Shown here one piece after another: positions 38,592 through 48,838 of a DNA stretch of 64,000 nt. The notes below the pieces were generated by a model. That model was not told where the DNA came from. It did not search any database and was given only the letters and a program-made list of their open reading frames with translations. Made by a program: the position numbers and the translations under genes. The stretch is from Gammaproteobacteria bacterium RIFCSPHIGHO2_12_FULL_39_24. Its GTDB lineage: Bacteria; Pseudomonadota; Gammaproteobacteria; Coxiellales; Coxiellaceae. Each line of letters starts with the position of its first letter. Position 1 is the first letter of the stretch. The stretch covers positions 1 through 64,000 of the forward strand of contig MGXZ01000013.1 of assembly GCA_001802455.1 (NCBI GenBank). Reading direction: 5' to 3'.

Positions 38592-39086
38592 TTACTGTTG
38601 CTGCAGCCCCGTCACATGAAACCCTCGCGCCTGAATTCTTTTCTCCAGTGCTTTTATCGGCAAATCTTCAACCACCCAAAATCCACCACTCATCGGATTC
38701 TGAAAATAAAACTGACTGAACTGACATGCTCGCAATACTTTTTCACATGGAATCATTTTGATGGTACCTGAATGCAATTGAACATGACATTGCAAATCAA
38801 GTTGGCGTTGCGTCACCAACAATGCAGACCACCGCTTTGAGCGTAATTGCGAATCCCATCCCGCGCCCACGCCTGGATTTTTACGCTCATGTGTTAACCA
38901 AATTAAATTTTTTGAAATATTGGTCATGACATACAATCGAGGTTTTGCCGTATGCTGTGAAAAAAATAAAATAGCGTGTTTTGAATAGCGCAAACCAGAA
39001 ACACGACATTGCGGCGGAAAATGCACTGCAGAAAAAAGTGTTGCAGGTAAAAAAACACATATAAAAATAATTTTTTTAAATGTCAT
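38592..39086 (-). CDS. hypothetical exported protein
   Basis: signal peptide MTFKKIIFICVFLPATLFSAVHF; overlaps the upstream RND permease gene by 4 bp. Confidence 0.55.
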   Translation of the reverse strand: MTFKKIIFICVFLPATLFSAVHFPPQCRVSGLRYSKHAILFFSQHTAKPRLYVMTNISKNLIWLTHERKNPGVGAGWDSQLRSKRWSALLVTQRQLDLQCHVQLHSGTIKMIPCEKVLRACQFSQFYFQNPMSGGFWVVEDLPIKALEKRIQARGFHVTGLQQQ

Positions 39087-42000
39087 AATATTTTAAAAAA
39101 CCAACCATAAAGTGATAACGTTATCAATAATACACTCAACAGAAAAATCAAAATAGCGTGCGGTCTCAACGTATACATAACCGGCACAATAAACAAGGTA
39201 AACAACGTACCAATCGCCATACCCGATGCAATCACCAACCCAATATCAAATCGACTTGCAGCCCCAGCACCTGTTGCAATTAACAAAGGCACAACACCCA
39301 AAATCATTGCAGCTGTTGTCATTAAAATTGGTCTCAAGCGAATCGCCGCCGCTTTTTCAATTGCGTTCACACGATCTAATCCTTCTTGCTCTCGCAAATG
39401 ATTGGCAAAATCAACCATCAAGATACCATGTTTGCTAATTAATCCAATCAAGGTAATCAAACCCACTTCGGTATAAATATTAATCGAGGCTAATCCCCAA
39501 TTGATCGGCAACAATGCACCGCAAATGGCCATGGGCACACTGATCATCACCACCAACGGATCACGAAAACTTTCAAACTGCGCAGCCAATACTAAAAAAA
39601 TAAAAATCAATGAAAACAAAAATGCGAGCATTAATGTATTACCTTCTTCCATAAATCGACGCGACTCACTCGAATAATCATACGTAACATTTTGCGGAAA
39701 TATTTTTTTCGCCTGGTTGCGAAAAAATTGTAAACCTTCACTGATCTTTTTTCCTGGCATCATCATGCCTTGAATCGTTGCTGAGTTGAGTTGCTGAAAA
39801 CGGGTTAATTTGTTGGGTTCGGTAAAATAATTCAGCGAGGCAATCGTTGAAAGCGGCACCAAATTATTGTTAAGCGTTTTGATATAAATGCGTTTTAAAT
39901 CATCTGGATTAAGACGAAATGCGTCCTCTACTTGCGGAATCACTTGGTAAGCATACCCCTCCATTGAAAAACGATTTACATAATTTCCCCCTAACGCAGT
40001 CGACAAAGCATCGCCAATCGATTGCATGGTAATACCCATTTGCGCTGCTTTTTCTCGATTAATCGTTAATTCCACTTGTGGTTTGTCATATTTTAACTCG
40101 CTAAAAATAAATAAAAATAATCCGCTTTTTTCAGCGTGTTGAATTAATGTTTGTGCCAATGGATAAATAACCGAGAGGGGCTGCACTGATGTCACCACAA
40201 ATGAAATCGGAAATAAACCAGAACCCGGCAATGAGGGTGGCGCAACCGCTTGTAATTGCATTCCCGTGATCCGCGATAATTTTTGATTTAACGATGCAAC
40301 CAATGTGGATTCGCTCATCGAGCGATCACCCCAAGGCTTCATCAAAAATCCTGATGCCATTTGATTCGGTCTGGGATCGCCATTAATAACAAAATAATCT
40401 TGTAGTGCAGGATAGTTTGGATAAATGTTATTTAATACACTGCTAAATGCTTCGGTATAACGAATGTTGGTGGATTCAGGTCCCTGCCCAACAATCCAAG
40501 CAACACCTTGATCTTCTTGCGGTGCCAATTCTTTTTGTGATGTTAAAAATAAAAAAGCACAACTGATTAACACAATCGCAGCAAACGCAATAATTAATTT
40601 TTGATACCCTAAAACAACCCGTAAATAATTTTGATACCCATTTTTTAACCGCGCAAATTGCGCATCCACATAATGCGCCATTGGTTTTTCTAATTCTGCT
40701 GCTGATAAAATATTTCCGCACATCATCGGTGATAATGTCAACGCAATAATGCCAGAGATAATCACAGCACCCGCCAAGGTGAACGCAAACTCTTTAAATA
40801 ATGCTCCCGTAATGCCACCCATAAATCCAATAGGTGCATACACTGCGGCCAACGTAAAAGTCATCGCAATAACAGGAAAAGCAATTTCACGCGCACCGGC
40901 TATCGCCGCTTCAACAGATGATTTTCCTTGCTCAATATGGCGATGAATATTTTCAACAACGACAATCGCATCATCAACCACCATGCCAATGGCCAATACG
41001 AGCGCTAGCAATGTCAACAAATTAATCGAATAACCCATCATCGACATCATGCCGAACACGCCGATTAACGATAATGGAATGGTGACCACCGGAATACTCA
41101 CCGAACGTAGCGAACCTAAAAATAAAAAAATAATCAAAATAACAATCGCTGTCGCTTCAAAAATAGTTTTCAACACTTCATGCAATGAGGCGTTAATAAA
41201 TTGTGTTGCATCATACACGACTGATGCTTTTAATGTCGGTGGAAAACCTTTTTCCAGCGTTGGAACAATTTTTTTTACGTGAGAGATAACGGTGAGCGGA
41301 TTGGCTTCAGGTGTTGCATCCACTCCCATAAAAATCGCCTTTTTCCCATTGAAATAAACAGAAGAATCATAATTTTCAGAACCCAATTCAACCCGCGCCA
41401 CATCTTTCAAACGCACTAACTGCCCTTTATCTTGCTTGATAATAAGATCTTCGAATCCTTTTTGATTACTTAAGTCTGTGTGCGCGGTAACCGCAATTGA
41501 AATATATTTTCCTTTTGTTTTTCCAGCAGCGGTTTGATAGTTATTATTGAGTAACGCTTGTTTAACATCGGTGGGTGAAACGCCGAACGCTGCCATTCGT
41601 TTTGGGTTCAACCAAATACGCATTGCAAAATTATTTCCTCCTAAAATTTCTGCTTTGGAAACACCCGGCACCGTTTCAATTTTAGGTTGAATCACACGTG
41701 AAATATAATCAGTGATTTGTTCGGAAGTCATTTTCTCGCTGCTAAATCCGATATACATTAATGAAAATGAACTGCCTGTGGTTTTAGTTACCACCGGATC
41801 TTCTGCATCGGTCGGCAACGCATATTTTGCTTCTGCCACCTTGCTCATCACATTAGTAAAAGCAACGTTAGGATTATAGTTTAGTAAAATATTTGCTGTA
41901 ATTGTGCTAACCCCTTCTGTTGTTTCAGAGGTGAGATAGTCAATTCCACCCGCGCTCGCGATTTTTTTCTCAAGCGGTGTTGTAATAAATCCTTGCACTA

Positions 42001-42178
42001 ATCGCGCGGATGCGCCCGGATAAATCGTTGCCACGGTAATCACTGTATTGTCTAATTCAGGATATTGTCGAACCGGTAATGAAAAAATAGCGCGCAAACC
42101 TAACACTAAAATAAGCAAACTGATAACCGTTGCCAGCACGGGGCGTTTGATAAAAATGTCTGTGAAGCGTGAGTTCAT
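39083..42178 (-). CDS. RND efflux permease (AcrB/MexB family)
   Basis: 'MNSRFTDIFIKRPVLATVISLLILVLGLRAIFSLPVRQYPELDNT', 'GMVVDDAIVVVENI'. Confidence 0.96.
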   Translation of the reverse strand: MNSRFTDIFIKRPVLATVISLLILVLGLRAIFSLPVRQYPELDNTVITVATIYPGASARLVQGFITTPLEKKIASAGGIDYLTSETTEGVSTITANILLNYNPNVAFTNVMSKVAEAKYALPTDAEDPVVTKTTGSSFSLMYIGFSSEKMTSEQITDYISRVIQPKIETVPGVSKAEILGGNNFAMRIWLNPKRMAAFGVSPTDVKQALLNNNYQTAAGKTKGKYISIAVTAHTDLSNQKGFEDLIIKQDKGQLVRLKDVARVELGSENYDSSVYFNGKKAIFMGVDATPEANPLTVISHVKKIVPTLEKGFPPTLKASVVYDATQFINASLHEVLKTIFEATAIVILIIFLFLGSLRSVSIPVVTIPLSLIGVFGMMSMMGYSINLLTLLALVLAIGMVVDDAIVVVENIHRHIEQGKSSVEAAIAGAREIAFPVIAMTFTLAAVYAPIGFMGGITGALFKEFAFTLAGAVIISGIIALTLSPMMCGNILSAAELEKPMAHYVDAQFARLKNGYQNYLRVVLGYQKLIIAFAAIVLISCAFLFLTSQKELAPQEDQGVAWIVGQGPESTNIRYTEAFSSVLNNIYPNYPALQDYFVINGDPRPNQMASGFLMKPWGDRSMSESTLVASLNQKLSRITGMQLQAVAPPSLPGSGLFPISFVVTSVQPLSVIYPLAQTLIQHAEKSGLFLFIFSELKYDKPQVELTINREKAAQMGITMQSIGDALSTALGGNYVNRFSMEGYAYQVIPQVEDAFRLNPDDLKRIYIKTLNNNLVPLSTIASLNYFTEPNKLTRFQQLNSATIQGMMMPGKKISEGLQFFRNQAKKIFPQNVTYDYSSESRRFMEEGNTLMLAFLFSLIFIFLVLAAQFESFRDPLVVMISVPMAICGALLPINWGLASINIYTEVGLITLIGLISKHGILMVDFANHLREQEGLDRVNAIEKAAAIRLRPILMTTAAMILGVVPLLIATGAGAASRFDIGLVIASGMAIGTLFTLFIVPVMYTLRPHAILIFLLSVLLITLSLYGWFFKIL

Positions 42179-42182
42179 TGAA

Positions 42183-42207
42183 GTTATCCGTGATCCGTGA
42201 TCACTTA
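42183..42207. repeat. heptamer-type spacer repeat
   Basis: gttatccgtgatccgtgatcactta between MFP and permease. Confidence 0.5.
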
Positions 42208-43305
42208 TTTTAATTGCACCGAATTATTAATTAACACACGCGCATTAGGATGTAATTTTATCTGGCCGGTTGTTACTACTTCATCACCCGCTTTAATGCC
42301 TTCTACAATGGCAACGTGATTATCACGACGTTCGCCCGTTTTTACAAATTTTTGTACAGCAATTAATTTCAGCTCACCTTTTTTATCTTTCCCTTGATTC
42401 TCGACGACATAAATTGAATCACCATACAAACTATATGTCACCGCGTTTTGCAAAACGGTTAACACATTTCGTTTCACAGGCAAAATCACTTGCACATCCG
42501 CAAATAAACCAGGAAATAATAATTCGTTATCATTGGGAATAACAGCACGCACAGCAATACTGCGTGTATTAACATCAATCGTAGAATTGATTGCAGAAAT
42601 TTTTCCGTGAAACGCTTGGGCGGGATAAGCATCCACTTTCAACGAAATGGTCTGATCAACATGCAATAGCGGTAAATCTTGTTCAGGTAATGAGAAATCA
42701 ACATAGAGTGGATTGAGCGCTTGCAATGTAACAATGCTGGTTCCCGTTGTAATATATTGCCCCACATTCACTTGTCGAATACCAATTTTTCCTGAAAATG
42801 GCGCGCGAATTTTTTTCTGCGCAATCATGACATTGTCAGACGCAACTGCCGCTTCAGATTGCAAATAAGCTGCTTTTGCCGCATCCACCGCTGTTCTTGC
42901 AACCGCATTATCTTTCAATAAAATTTGCTTGCGCTCATAATCAATTTTATCAAAACGTAATTTTGCTTGATCTTTTTCTAGTGTTTTTTGGTCAACTTGA
43001 TCGTTGAGTTGAACCAACAAATCACCTTGTTTAACATGCTGACCCGATTGAAAATCAATCGACAAGATTTGCCCGCTCACCTCAGAATTCACTTCCACTC
43101 CATTGGATGCTTTCAGCGAACCGACTGCCGACAGATAAGGACTCCAGGTTGTTAACTCGGCTTTTTCAGTAGAAACATAAATGGGTGGTTCTTCATAGTG
43201 CGTCAGGTACCAATGAATCACAGCAGTTTTCACACCGTAAAAAATAAAAGTTGCAGCGAAAATAAAAATAAAAAATCCAATAATCCATTTCACCCGATTT
43301 TGCAT
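42205..43305 (-). CDS. RND efflux membrane fusion protein
   Basis: 'VEVNSEVSGQILSIDFQSGQHVKQGDLLVQLNDQVDQ', 'IRAPFSGKIGIRQVNVGQYI'. Confidence 0.95.
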   Translation of the reverse strand: MQNRVKWIIGFFIFIFAATFIFYGVKTAVIHWYLTHYEEPPIYVSTEKAELTTWSPYLSAVGSLKASNGVEVNSEVSGQILSIDFQSGQHVKQGDLLVQLNDQVDQKTLEKDQAKLRFDKIDYERKQILLKDNAVARTAVDAAKAAYLQSEAAVASDNVMIAQKKIRAPFSGKIGIRQVNVGQYITTGTSIVTLQALNPLYVDFSLPEQDLPLLHVDQTISLKVDAYPAQAFHGKISAINSTIDVNTRSIAVRAVIPNDNELLFPGLFADVQVILPVKRNVLTVLQNAVTYSLYGDSIYVVENQGKDKKGELKLIAVQKFVKTGERRDNHVAIVEGIKAGDEVVTTGQIKLHPNARVLINNSVQLK

Positions 43306-43377
43306 TTTTTATCCTTACAATTTATCATCTCGATAGCACTTTAGCATATCAAGTTCTGATAGCATTGCGAAGATTAT

Positions 43378-43451
43378 GCCCCGGTAGCTCAGTTGGAAAG
43401 AGCAGTCCCCTCCTAAGGGACAGGTCGGCCGTTCGAATCGGCTCTGGGGCA
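43378..43451 (+). tRNA. tRNA-Arg (anticodon CCU)
   Basis: GCCCCGG acceptor pairs with CTGGGGC; anticodon stem-loop GTCCC-CTCCTAA-GGGAC; TTCGAATC T-loop; no encoded CCA. Confidence 0.95.
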
Positions 43452-43534
43452 AAATTCATAACCTCGTGCTGCGTCCCTATCAAAAAAACGTTATACTTTC
43501 CGCCAATCATTTCTAGAAATATCAGGAGCTTTCC

Positions 43535-44920
43535 ATGTCTAGCCAAACCCGCATTGAAAAAGATAGTATGGGCGAAATTGCAGTGCCAGCAAATCGGTAC
43601 GGCGGCGCACAAACAGCGCGTTCGCATCAACATTTTGCAATCGGTCGTGAAACGACACCACCTGAATTAATTCGTGCGTTGGGTATTTTAAAAAAAGCGG
43701 CAGCGCTAGCTAATTATCAAATTGGAAAATTATCCAAAGACAAATGCGATTTGATCGTCAAAGCGGCGGACGAAGTGATCAACGGAAAACTCGATAACCA
43801 TTTTGATTTAAAAATTTGGCAAACCGGAAGTGGTACACAAACCAACATGAATGCCAACGAAGTCATTTCTAATCGCGCGATTGAAATGGCAGGTGGCGTG
43901 ATGGGCAGCAAAGATCCCATTCACCCCAATGATCATGTCAACCTATCACAATCTTCAAACGATACTTTTCCCACTGCAATGCATATTGCCGCATACGAAA
44001 TGGTTGAGCATCAATTAATTCCTGCGGTTAAACTGTTACGTGATACGCTACATAAAAAACAAAATGAATTTAAAGATATTATTAAAATTGGCAGAACGCA
44101 TTTACAAGATGCCGTACCGTTAACATTAGGACAAGAATTTTATGGTTACGTCGGACAACTCGACACCTGCTTGGAAGCAATGAATCACACTAAAAAATTA
44201 TTATTGCGATTAGCAATTGGCGGCACCGCAGTGGGCACCGGAATTAACGCAACAAAAGCGTTTGCCGATAAAGCAGCCGCAGAAATTTCAAACATTACTG
44301 GGTTTCATTTTGTCTCCGCTGAAAATAAATTTGAAGCGCTTTCATCACATAACGAATTAATTTTAATGAGTGGTGTTTTAAAAGCATTGGCTGCGGCACT
44401 CATGAAAATTGCAAATGATATTCGTTGGCTCGCATCAGGTCCACGATGCGGCATTGGTGAAATTAGCATTCCTGAAAATGAACCCGGTTCATCTATCATG
44501 CCTGGCAAAGTAAATCCAACACAAAGTGAAGCCATGACAATGGTCTGTATTCAAGTGTTTGGAAATGATGCATCAATTAGTTTTGCAGGATCGCAAGGTA
44601 ATTTTGAATTAAATGTTTTTAAACCGCTTATTATTTATAATTTTATTCAATCCGTTTATTTATTAGCGGATGCATGCAAATCATTTACGCAGCATTGTGT
44701 AGTGGGCATTCAAGCGAATTTATCGGTAATTGATCACAATCTCAAAAATTCATTGATGTTGGTTACTGCGTTGAATCCAGTAATCGGTTACGATAAAGCT
44801 GCAAAAATAGCGAAAAAAGCCTATACAGAAAATACATCACTGAAAGCTGCCTGTTTAGCGTTAGGCTATTTAACGGAACAAGAATTTGATCAAGCAATTG
44901 ATCCGAACAAAATGGTGTGA
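43535..44920 (+). CDS. fumC: fumarate hydratase class II
   Basis: '[23 protein letters not shown]', '[20 protein letters not shown]'. Confidence 0.97.
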   Translation: MSSQTRIEKDSMGEIAVPANRYGGAQTARSHQHFAIGRETTPPELIRALGILKKAAALANYQIGKLSKDKCDLIVKAADEVINGKLDNHFDLKIWQTGSGTQTNMNANEVISNRAIEMAGGVMGSKDPIHPNDHVNLSQSSNDTFPTAMHIAAYEMVEHQLIPAVKLLRDTLHKKQNEFKDIIKIGRTHLQDAVPLTLGQEFYGYVGQLDTCLEAMNHTKKLLLRLAIGGTAVGTGINATKAFADKAAAEISNITGFHFVSAENKFEALSSHNELILMSGVLKALAAALMKIANDIRWLASGPRCGIGEISIPENEPGSSIMPGKVNPTQSEAMTMVCIQVFGNDASISFAGSQGNFELNVFKPLIIYNFIQSVYLLADACKSFTQHCVVGIQANLSVIDHNLKNSLMLVTALNPVIGYDKAAKIAKKAYTENTSLKAACLALGYLTEQEFDQAIDPNKMV

Positions 44921-44945
44921 AGGGTTTTTATTCTGGAGGTATATA

Positions 44946-45374
44946 ATGCGTTTTTTTTTAATTATTTTCTCTGTTTTTTGTATGGTCAGCAGTGCTTGCA
45001 ACGCTGCGCCCAAACATATTATTAATTTACCTAAACCTAATTTGCCCTTCAGTGATGGTATTGTAATTGGAAATACACTTTATATTTCAGGAGAAGATGG
45101 CATTGCTTCAGATGGAAAATTAGTGACGGGTGGAATTATACCAGAAACAAACATGGCGATATCAAAAATAAGAAAAATTGTACATGCAGCGGGTTTTCAA
45201 ATGCGCGATGTCGTTAAAACCACCGTTTATATGTCAAATCTAAATGATTATCAAAAAATGAATGTGATTTATCGCCACGCATTTTTAAAATCACTGCCTA
45301 CGCGCTCAACCATTCAGGTTGCGCGTTTGGTGGGTAGTGCGCATATTGAAATATCGGCTATTGCAGTGAAATAA
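44946..45374 (+). CDS. RidA/YjgF family protein with signal peptide
   Basis: MRFFLIIFSVFCMVSSACNAAP then 'ISGEDGIASDGKLVTGGIIPETNMAISKIRKIVHAAGFQMRDVVKTTVYMSNLNDYQKMN'. Confidence 0.85.
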   Translation: MRFFLIIFSVFCMVSSACNAAPKHIINLPKPNLPFSDGIVIGNTLYISGEDGIASDGKLVTGGIIPETNMAISKIRKIVHAAGFQMRDVVKTTVYMSNLNDYQKMNVIYRHAFLKSLPTRSTIQVARLVGSAHIEISAIAVK

Positions 45375-45418
45375 TCAAAATCCCCGCAGCAAGTCGCGGG
45401 GTAAATAGTGACTTACCA

Positions 45419-46981
45419 TTATTTTTTTATAATAATATCAATCCATTCTTGCACATCAATCGCGCTGGGATTTAACGCTTGCGCTGAACGCAAGTATTCT
45501 AATGCTTCTGTCTGTCTGTCTACATTATATAAACACATTGCTATATTAAATAAAACCACATCATCTTGACCAAAATAATGTTGCGATAAATGATAATACT
45601 CCATTGCACGTAAAAAACGCCCCGTATTTTGAAAAAAAAGCGCTATATCAAAAAAGATATCGTTTACACCGGGCGAAAAATAAAAGTTATTTGCAATCTC
45701 CATCATATGATCACTTAAAAAAGAAATCACCTCGGGATCACCTTCTTCTGCTAATTCGCAAAAACGATCACTGATATGATCAAACACATAAGGATCCCAC
45801 GCGGATAAATTTAAATACGCCGCCATTAATTCCAGCGTGCATGATTTATAGTGTTCAATAAAATATTCATATACCAAAAAATAATCGGTTGGACTAAATC
45901 CACGAATCATTTTTTGAATAGATAACGCTGTCTCACTCAGGCTATTCAGTGAAAAACCACTTGAAAAAACACCCGTCACAATATTGTCGCGAAACGATTG
46001 CAACTGATAGTGACCACCCGATTGTTTTAAAAATTCTCCAATCGCATGGAAATTCACCATGACCGAAAAACTACCGTGAAAATCTAACTCAGGATAATCA
46101 CAATTATCTAATTCATCTAAACAAGAATAACCTTTGTCAGAAGTTAATAATAAAAATTGGTGATGACTTAACTTTTGCAATTGCTGCAATGCTTTTAAAC
46201 TCGCTACTGGAAATTGAAAGTGTGTATCTATTAATTCACGCTGATACTGAAATAAAATGGGATCTAGCGCGTCGTTGTAATAGGTATTATTAATTTCATG
46301 TGGCGTATGAACAATTTCAATTTTTTCCCACTCTTTCGGCACTCCCGCTATCACATTACCGTCTTCTGTCTGAATCGTCACGCGCGACTCAAATAATTTT
46401 CCATCCACAACTGTGAACACATCCGTTGCGATAGAATCAAAAATATAATTGGCAATAATAATAAGCGGATGGTGAATTTCTTTTTCTGAAATGGTTTTTT
46501 GCGCACGATGTAAAATAAATTCACCACCATGATAAAGATCATACAACGCAAAATCTAACATGCCAGATGTTAAATACGGTTGCAATTGAACCTGTTTTTC
46601 CCAAAACGCAAATGACTGAACGGTAATATCGGACATCACATAACGAATAGAAATAGAGGTTAAGTTTAATGCTTCTTGCAATGCGACAATATTTTTTAAT
46701 AAATAAAAACTAAACTGGCCTGTGCCTGATCCCAACTCTAAAATATAAAATAGTTTGTGAGTCGTGTCGGGATTGTTTCGCGACCAGTCTTGTATGAATC
46801 GAATGATCACTTCAGCATACTGTTTTGCAATAAAAGGATTACTGGTAATATAAAAAGGGACATCTTCTTCCCACGCATCAATTCCTTTTTGATTATAATA
46901 TTTTTTTTGATCATGCCACATGCTGGACTGCGAGAAAGGGATGTTTTTTTCGAGGATTATTTTACTCACGCTCACACTCAC
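45419..46981 (-). CDS. putative SAM-dependent methyltransferase with C-terminal TPR-like repeats
   Basis: 'LFYILELGSGTGQFSFYLLKNI' motif I; C-terminal 'DIALFFQNTGRFLRAMEYYHLSQHYFGQDDVVLFNIAMCLYNVDRQTEALEYLRSAQALNP'. Confidence 0.75.
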   Translation of the reverse strand: MSVSVSKIILEKNIPFSQSSMWHDQKKYYNQKGIDAWEEDVPFYITSNPFIAKQYAEVIIRFIQDWSRNNPDTTHKLFYILELGSGTGQFSFYLLKNIVALQEALNLTSISIRYVMSDITVQSFAFWEKQVQLQPYLTSGMLDFALYDLYHGGEFILHRAQKTISEKEIHHPLIIIANYIFDSIATDVFTVVDGKLFESRVTIQTEDGNVIAGVPKEWEKIEIVHTPHEINNTYYNDALDPILFQYQRELIDTHFQFPVASLKALQQLQKLSHHQFLLLTSDKGYSCLDELDNCDYPELDFHGSFSVMVNFHAIGEFLKQSGGHYQLQSFRDNIVTGVFSSGFSLNSLSETALSIQKMIRGFSPTDYFLVYEYFIEHYKSCTLELMAAYLNLSAWDPYVFDHISDRFCELAEEGDPEVISFLSDHMMEIANNFYFSPGVNDIFFDIALFFQNTGRFLRAMEYYHLSQHYFGQDDVVLFNIAMCLYNVDRQTEALEYLRSAQALNPSAIDVQEWIDIIIKK

Positions 46982-46987
46982 ACTATA
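46964..46987. repeat. hexamer tandem repeat at uvrC/methyltransferase junction
   Basis: ACTCAC-GCTCAC-ACTCAC-ACTATA; encodes N-terminal MSVSVS. Confidence 0.65.
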
Positions 46988-46993
46988 TTATTA

Positions 46994-48835
46994 TTATTCA
47001 TGTAAAATATCAAAAATATGTTTTGCGAGGATTCTGCTCACTCCTTTTACTTTTGCAATCTCTTCCACGCTGGCTTTCTTCAACTCCTGCAATCCGCCAA
47101 AATGAGTCAACAAATCCATTTTTCTTTTTCTGCCAACACCAGGAATGATATCTAACTTAGACTGCAATGTATTTTTACCGCGTTTTTTGCGATGCGCAGT
47201 AATGGCAAACCGATGCGCTTCATCGCGAATAAATTGCAGCCAGTGTAACACAGGATCATCGGATGTTAAGGACACTTCACTCTCTCGCCCTCCAATATAA
47301 ATTTTTTCTAATCCTGGTTTTCGTTCAACCCCTTTTGCAATTCCCATTAACATCACACCACTCACTTGCAGTGTTTCTAAAACACCCGCCGCCATTTTCA
47401 ACTGTCCTTTTCCACCATCAACCATAATCAAATCGGGTAATGATTTATGATTTATTTTTAATGCCGTGTAACGACGCGTTAATACTTGTTGCATCGCTGC
47501 ATAATCATCACCCGGCGTAATACCATCAATATTAAATTGTCGGTACGCTTTTTTGATGGGACCCTCCACGCCAAACACAACACAAGACGCTTTTGTTGCT
47601 GATCCTTGTGTGTGACTGATATCAAAACATTCGATACGTTCTGGTAAATTAGGTAAACCAAATTTTTTCTGCATTGATATTAATGTTAAAATAATATTAT
47701 TTTTTTCTGATTGATGTTGTTTTAATGCTGCTTCTGCATTAGACAACGCAATCGATAACCACTCGCGAAACGCCGGTGTTTTGCGATCACTGATTTGAAC
47801 AGGTTGATGTAACGCTTCTTGCAATGCATTCTGAATCCATTGTCTATCTTCAATTGCATGGCTCAACACAATGCGATCAATTTTTTCTGATTCACGCGCA
47901 GGATCAAGGTAATATTGCGGAAGAAAAGCGGATAGCGTGTGCGTGGACGTGGGCGTAGGTATTTTCAAAAAAAATGTTTTGTGACCCAGCATCTGCCCAT
48001 TGCGAATAGAAACAACTGTAATTGCCGCTTGTTCCATTTTTTCGACAACACCAAAAATATCAACATTCCCTTTTCCACCCGTAATAAATTGTTGCGTTTG
48101 TAATTTACGTAATTTAATTAATACATCACGCCAATGCGCTGCATATTCATATTCTAATTTTTCGGATGCGCTTTCCATTCGTTTTTCAATATCGCGCATC
48201 ACTTCACTGCTCTTCCCTTCCAAAAAATGAATCGTATCTTTTACTTGTTCTTGATAGTGTTCTTTTGAAACATAATTCACGCACGGCGCGGTACAACGAT
48301 TAATTTGATATTGCAAACAGGGTCGTGAACGATTTGCGAAAAAAACATCGCGACATTGTCGTAATTTAAATAGTTTTTGAATCAGTGCTAAATTACTGCG
48401 AACCGAACCCGCATTCGGATAAGGCCCAAAATAACGACCTTTTTCTTTTTTGGTGCCACGATGATAATCTAATCTTGGAAAATCTTGATGGATTGATAAA
48501 AATAAATAAGGGTAGGCTTTATCATCTCGCAATACAATATTATATTTCGGATGATATTCTTTTATTAAATTCGATTCAAGCAAGAGCGCTTGATTTTCAT
48601 TTTCAGTAATCGTGATTTCAATATCACACACTTTCTGCATTAACGCGATTGTTTTTTTATCGGTGAGATTTTTTTGAAAATACTGCGAGACCCGTTTTTT
48701 TAAATCGCGTGCTTTTCCGACATATAAAACGGTATGCTGCGAATCGAGAAAACGATAAACACCCGGTTGTGATGGAAGATCGGTGTGTGCTTTATTTTTT
48801 CTCCCATTCCCATTCCCACTCCCACTCCCACTCAC
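46994..48835 (-). CDS. uvrC: excinuclease ABC subunit C
   Basis: 'QPGVYRFLDSQHTVLYVGKARDLKKRVSQYF'; N-terminal SGSGSGNGNG encoded by hexamer repeats. Confidence 0.97.
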   Translation of the reverse strand: MSGSGSGNGNGRKNKAHTDLPSQPGVYRFLDSQHTVLYVGKARDLKKRVSQYFQKNLTDKKTIALMQKVCDIEITITENENQALLLESNLIKEYHPKYNIVLRDDKAYPYLFLSIHQDFPRLDYHRGTKKEKGRYFGPYPNAGSVRSNLALIQKLFKLRQCRDVFFANRSRPCLQYQINRCTAPCVNYVSKEHYQEQVKDTIHFLEGKSSEVMRDIEKRMESASEKLEYEYAAHWRDVLIKLRKLQTQQFITGGKGNVDIFGVVEKMEQAAITVVSIRNGQMLGHKTFFLKIPTPTSTHTLSAFLPQYYLDPARESEKIDRIVLSHAIEDRQWIQNALQEALHQPVQISDRKTPAFREWLSIALSNAEAALKQHQSEKNNIILTLISMQKKFGLPNLPERIECFDISHTQGSATKASCVVFGVEGPIKKAYRQFNIDGITPGDDYAAMQQVLTRRYTALKINHKSLPDLIMVDGGKGQLKMAAGVLETLQVSGVMLMGIAKGVERKPGLEKIYIGGRESEVSLTSDDPVLHWLQFIRDEAHRFAITAHRKKRGKNTLQSKLDIIPGVGRKRKMDLLTHFGGLQELKKASVEEIAKVKGVSRILAKHIFDILHE

Positions 48836-48838
48836 ACT
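48803..48838. repeat. hexamer tandem repeat at uvrY/uvrC junction (6 units)
   Basis: CCCATT x2, CCCACT x3, CACACT. Confidence 0.9.

Noticed and set aside
43378-43451. tRNA-Arg as a genomic island attachment site
   Set aside because: No integrase, no direct repeat of the tRNA 3' end seen nearby, and flanking genes are housekeeping.
43365-43670. 101-aa ORF
   Set aside because: Translates across tRNA-Arg and overlaps fumC out of frame.
45382-45402. CCCCGC...GCGGGG hairpin after the RidA gene as a rho-independent terminator
   Set aside because: Good stem but no convincing T-tract on either strand; left unannotated.
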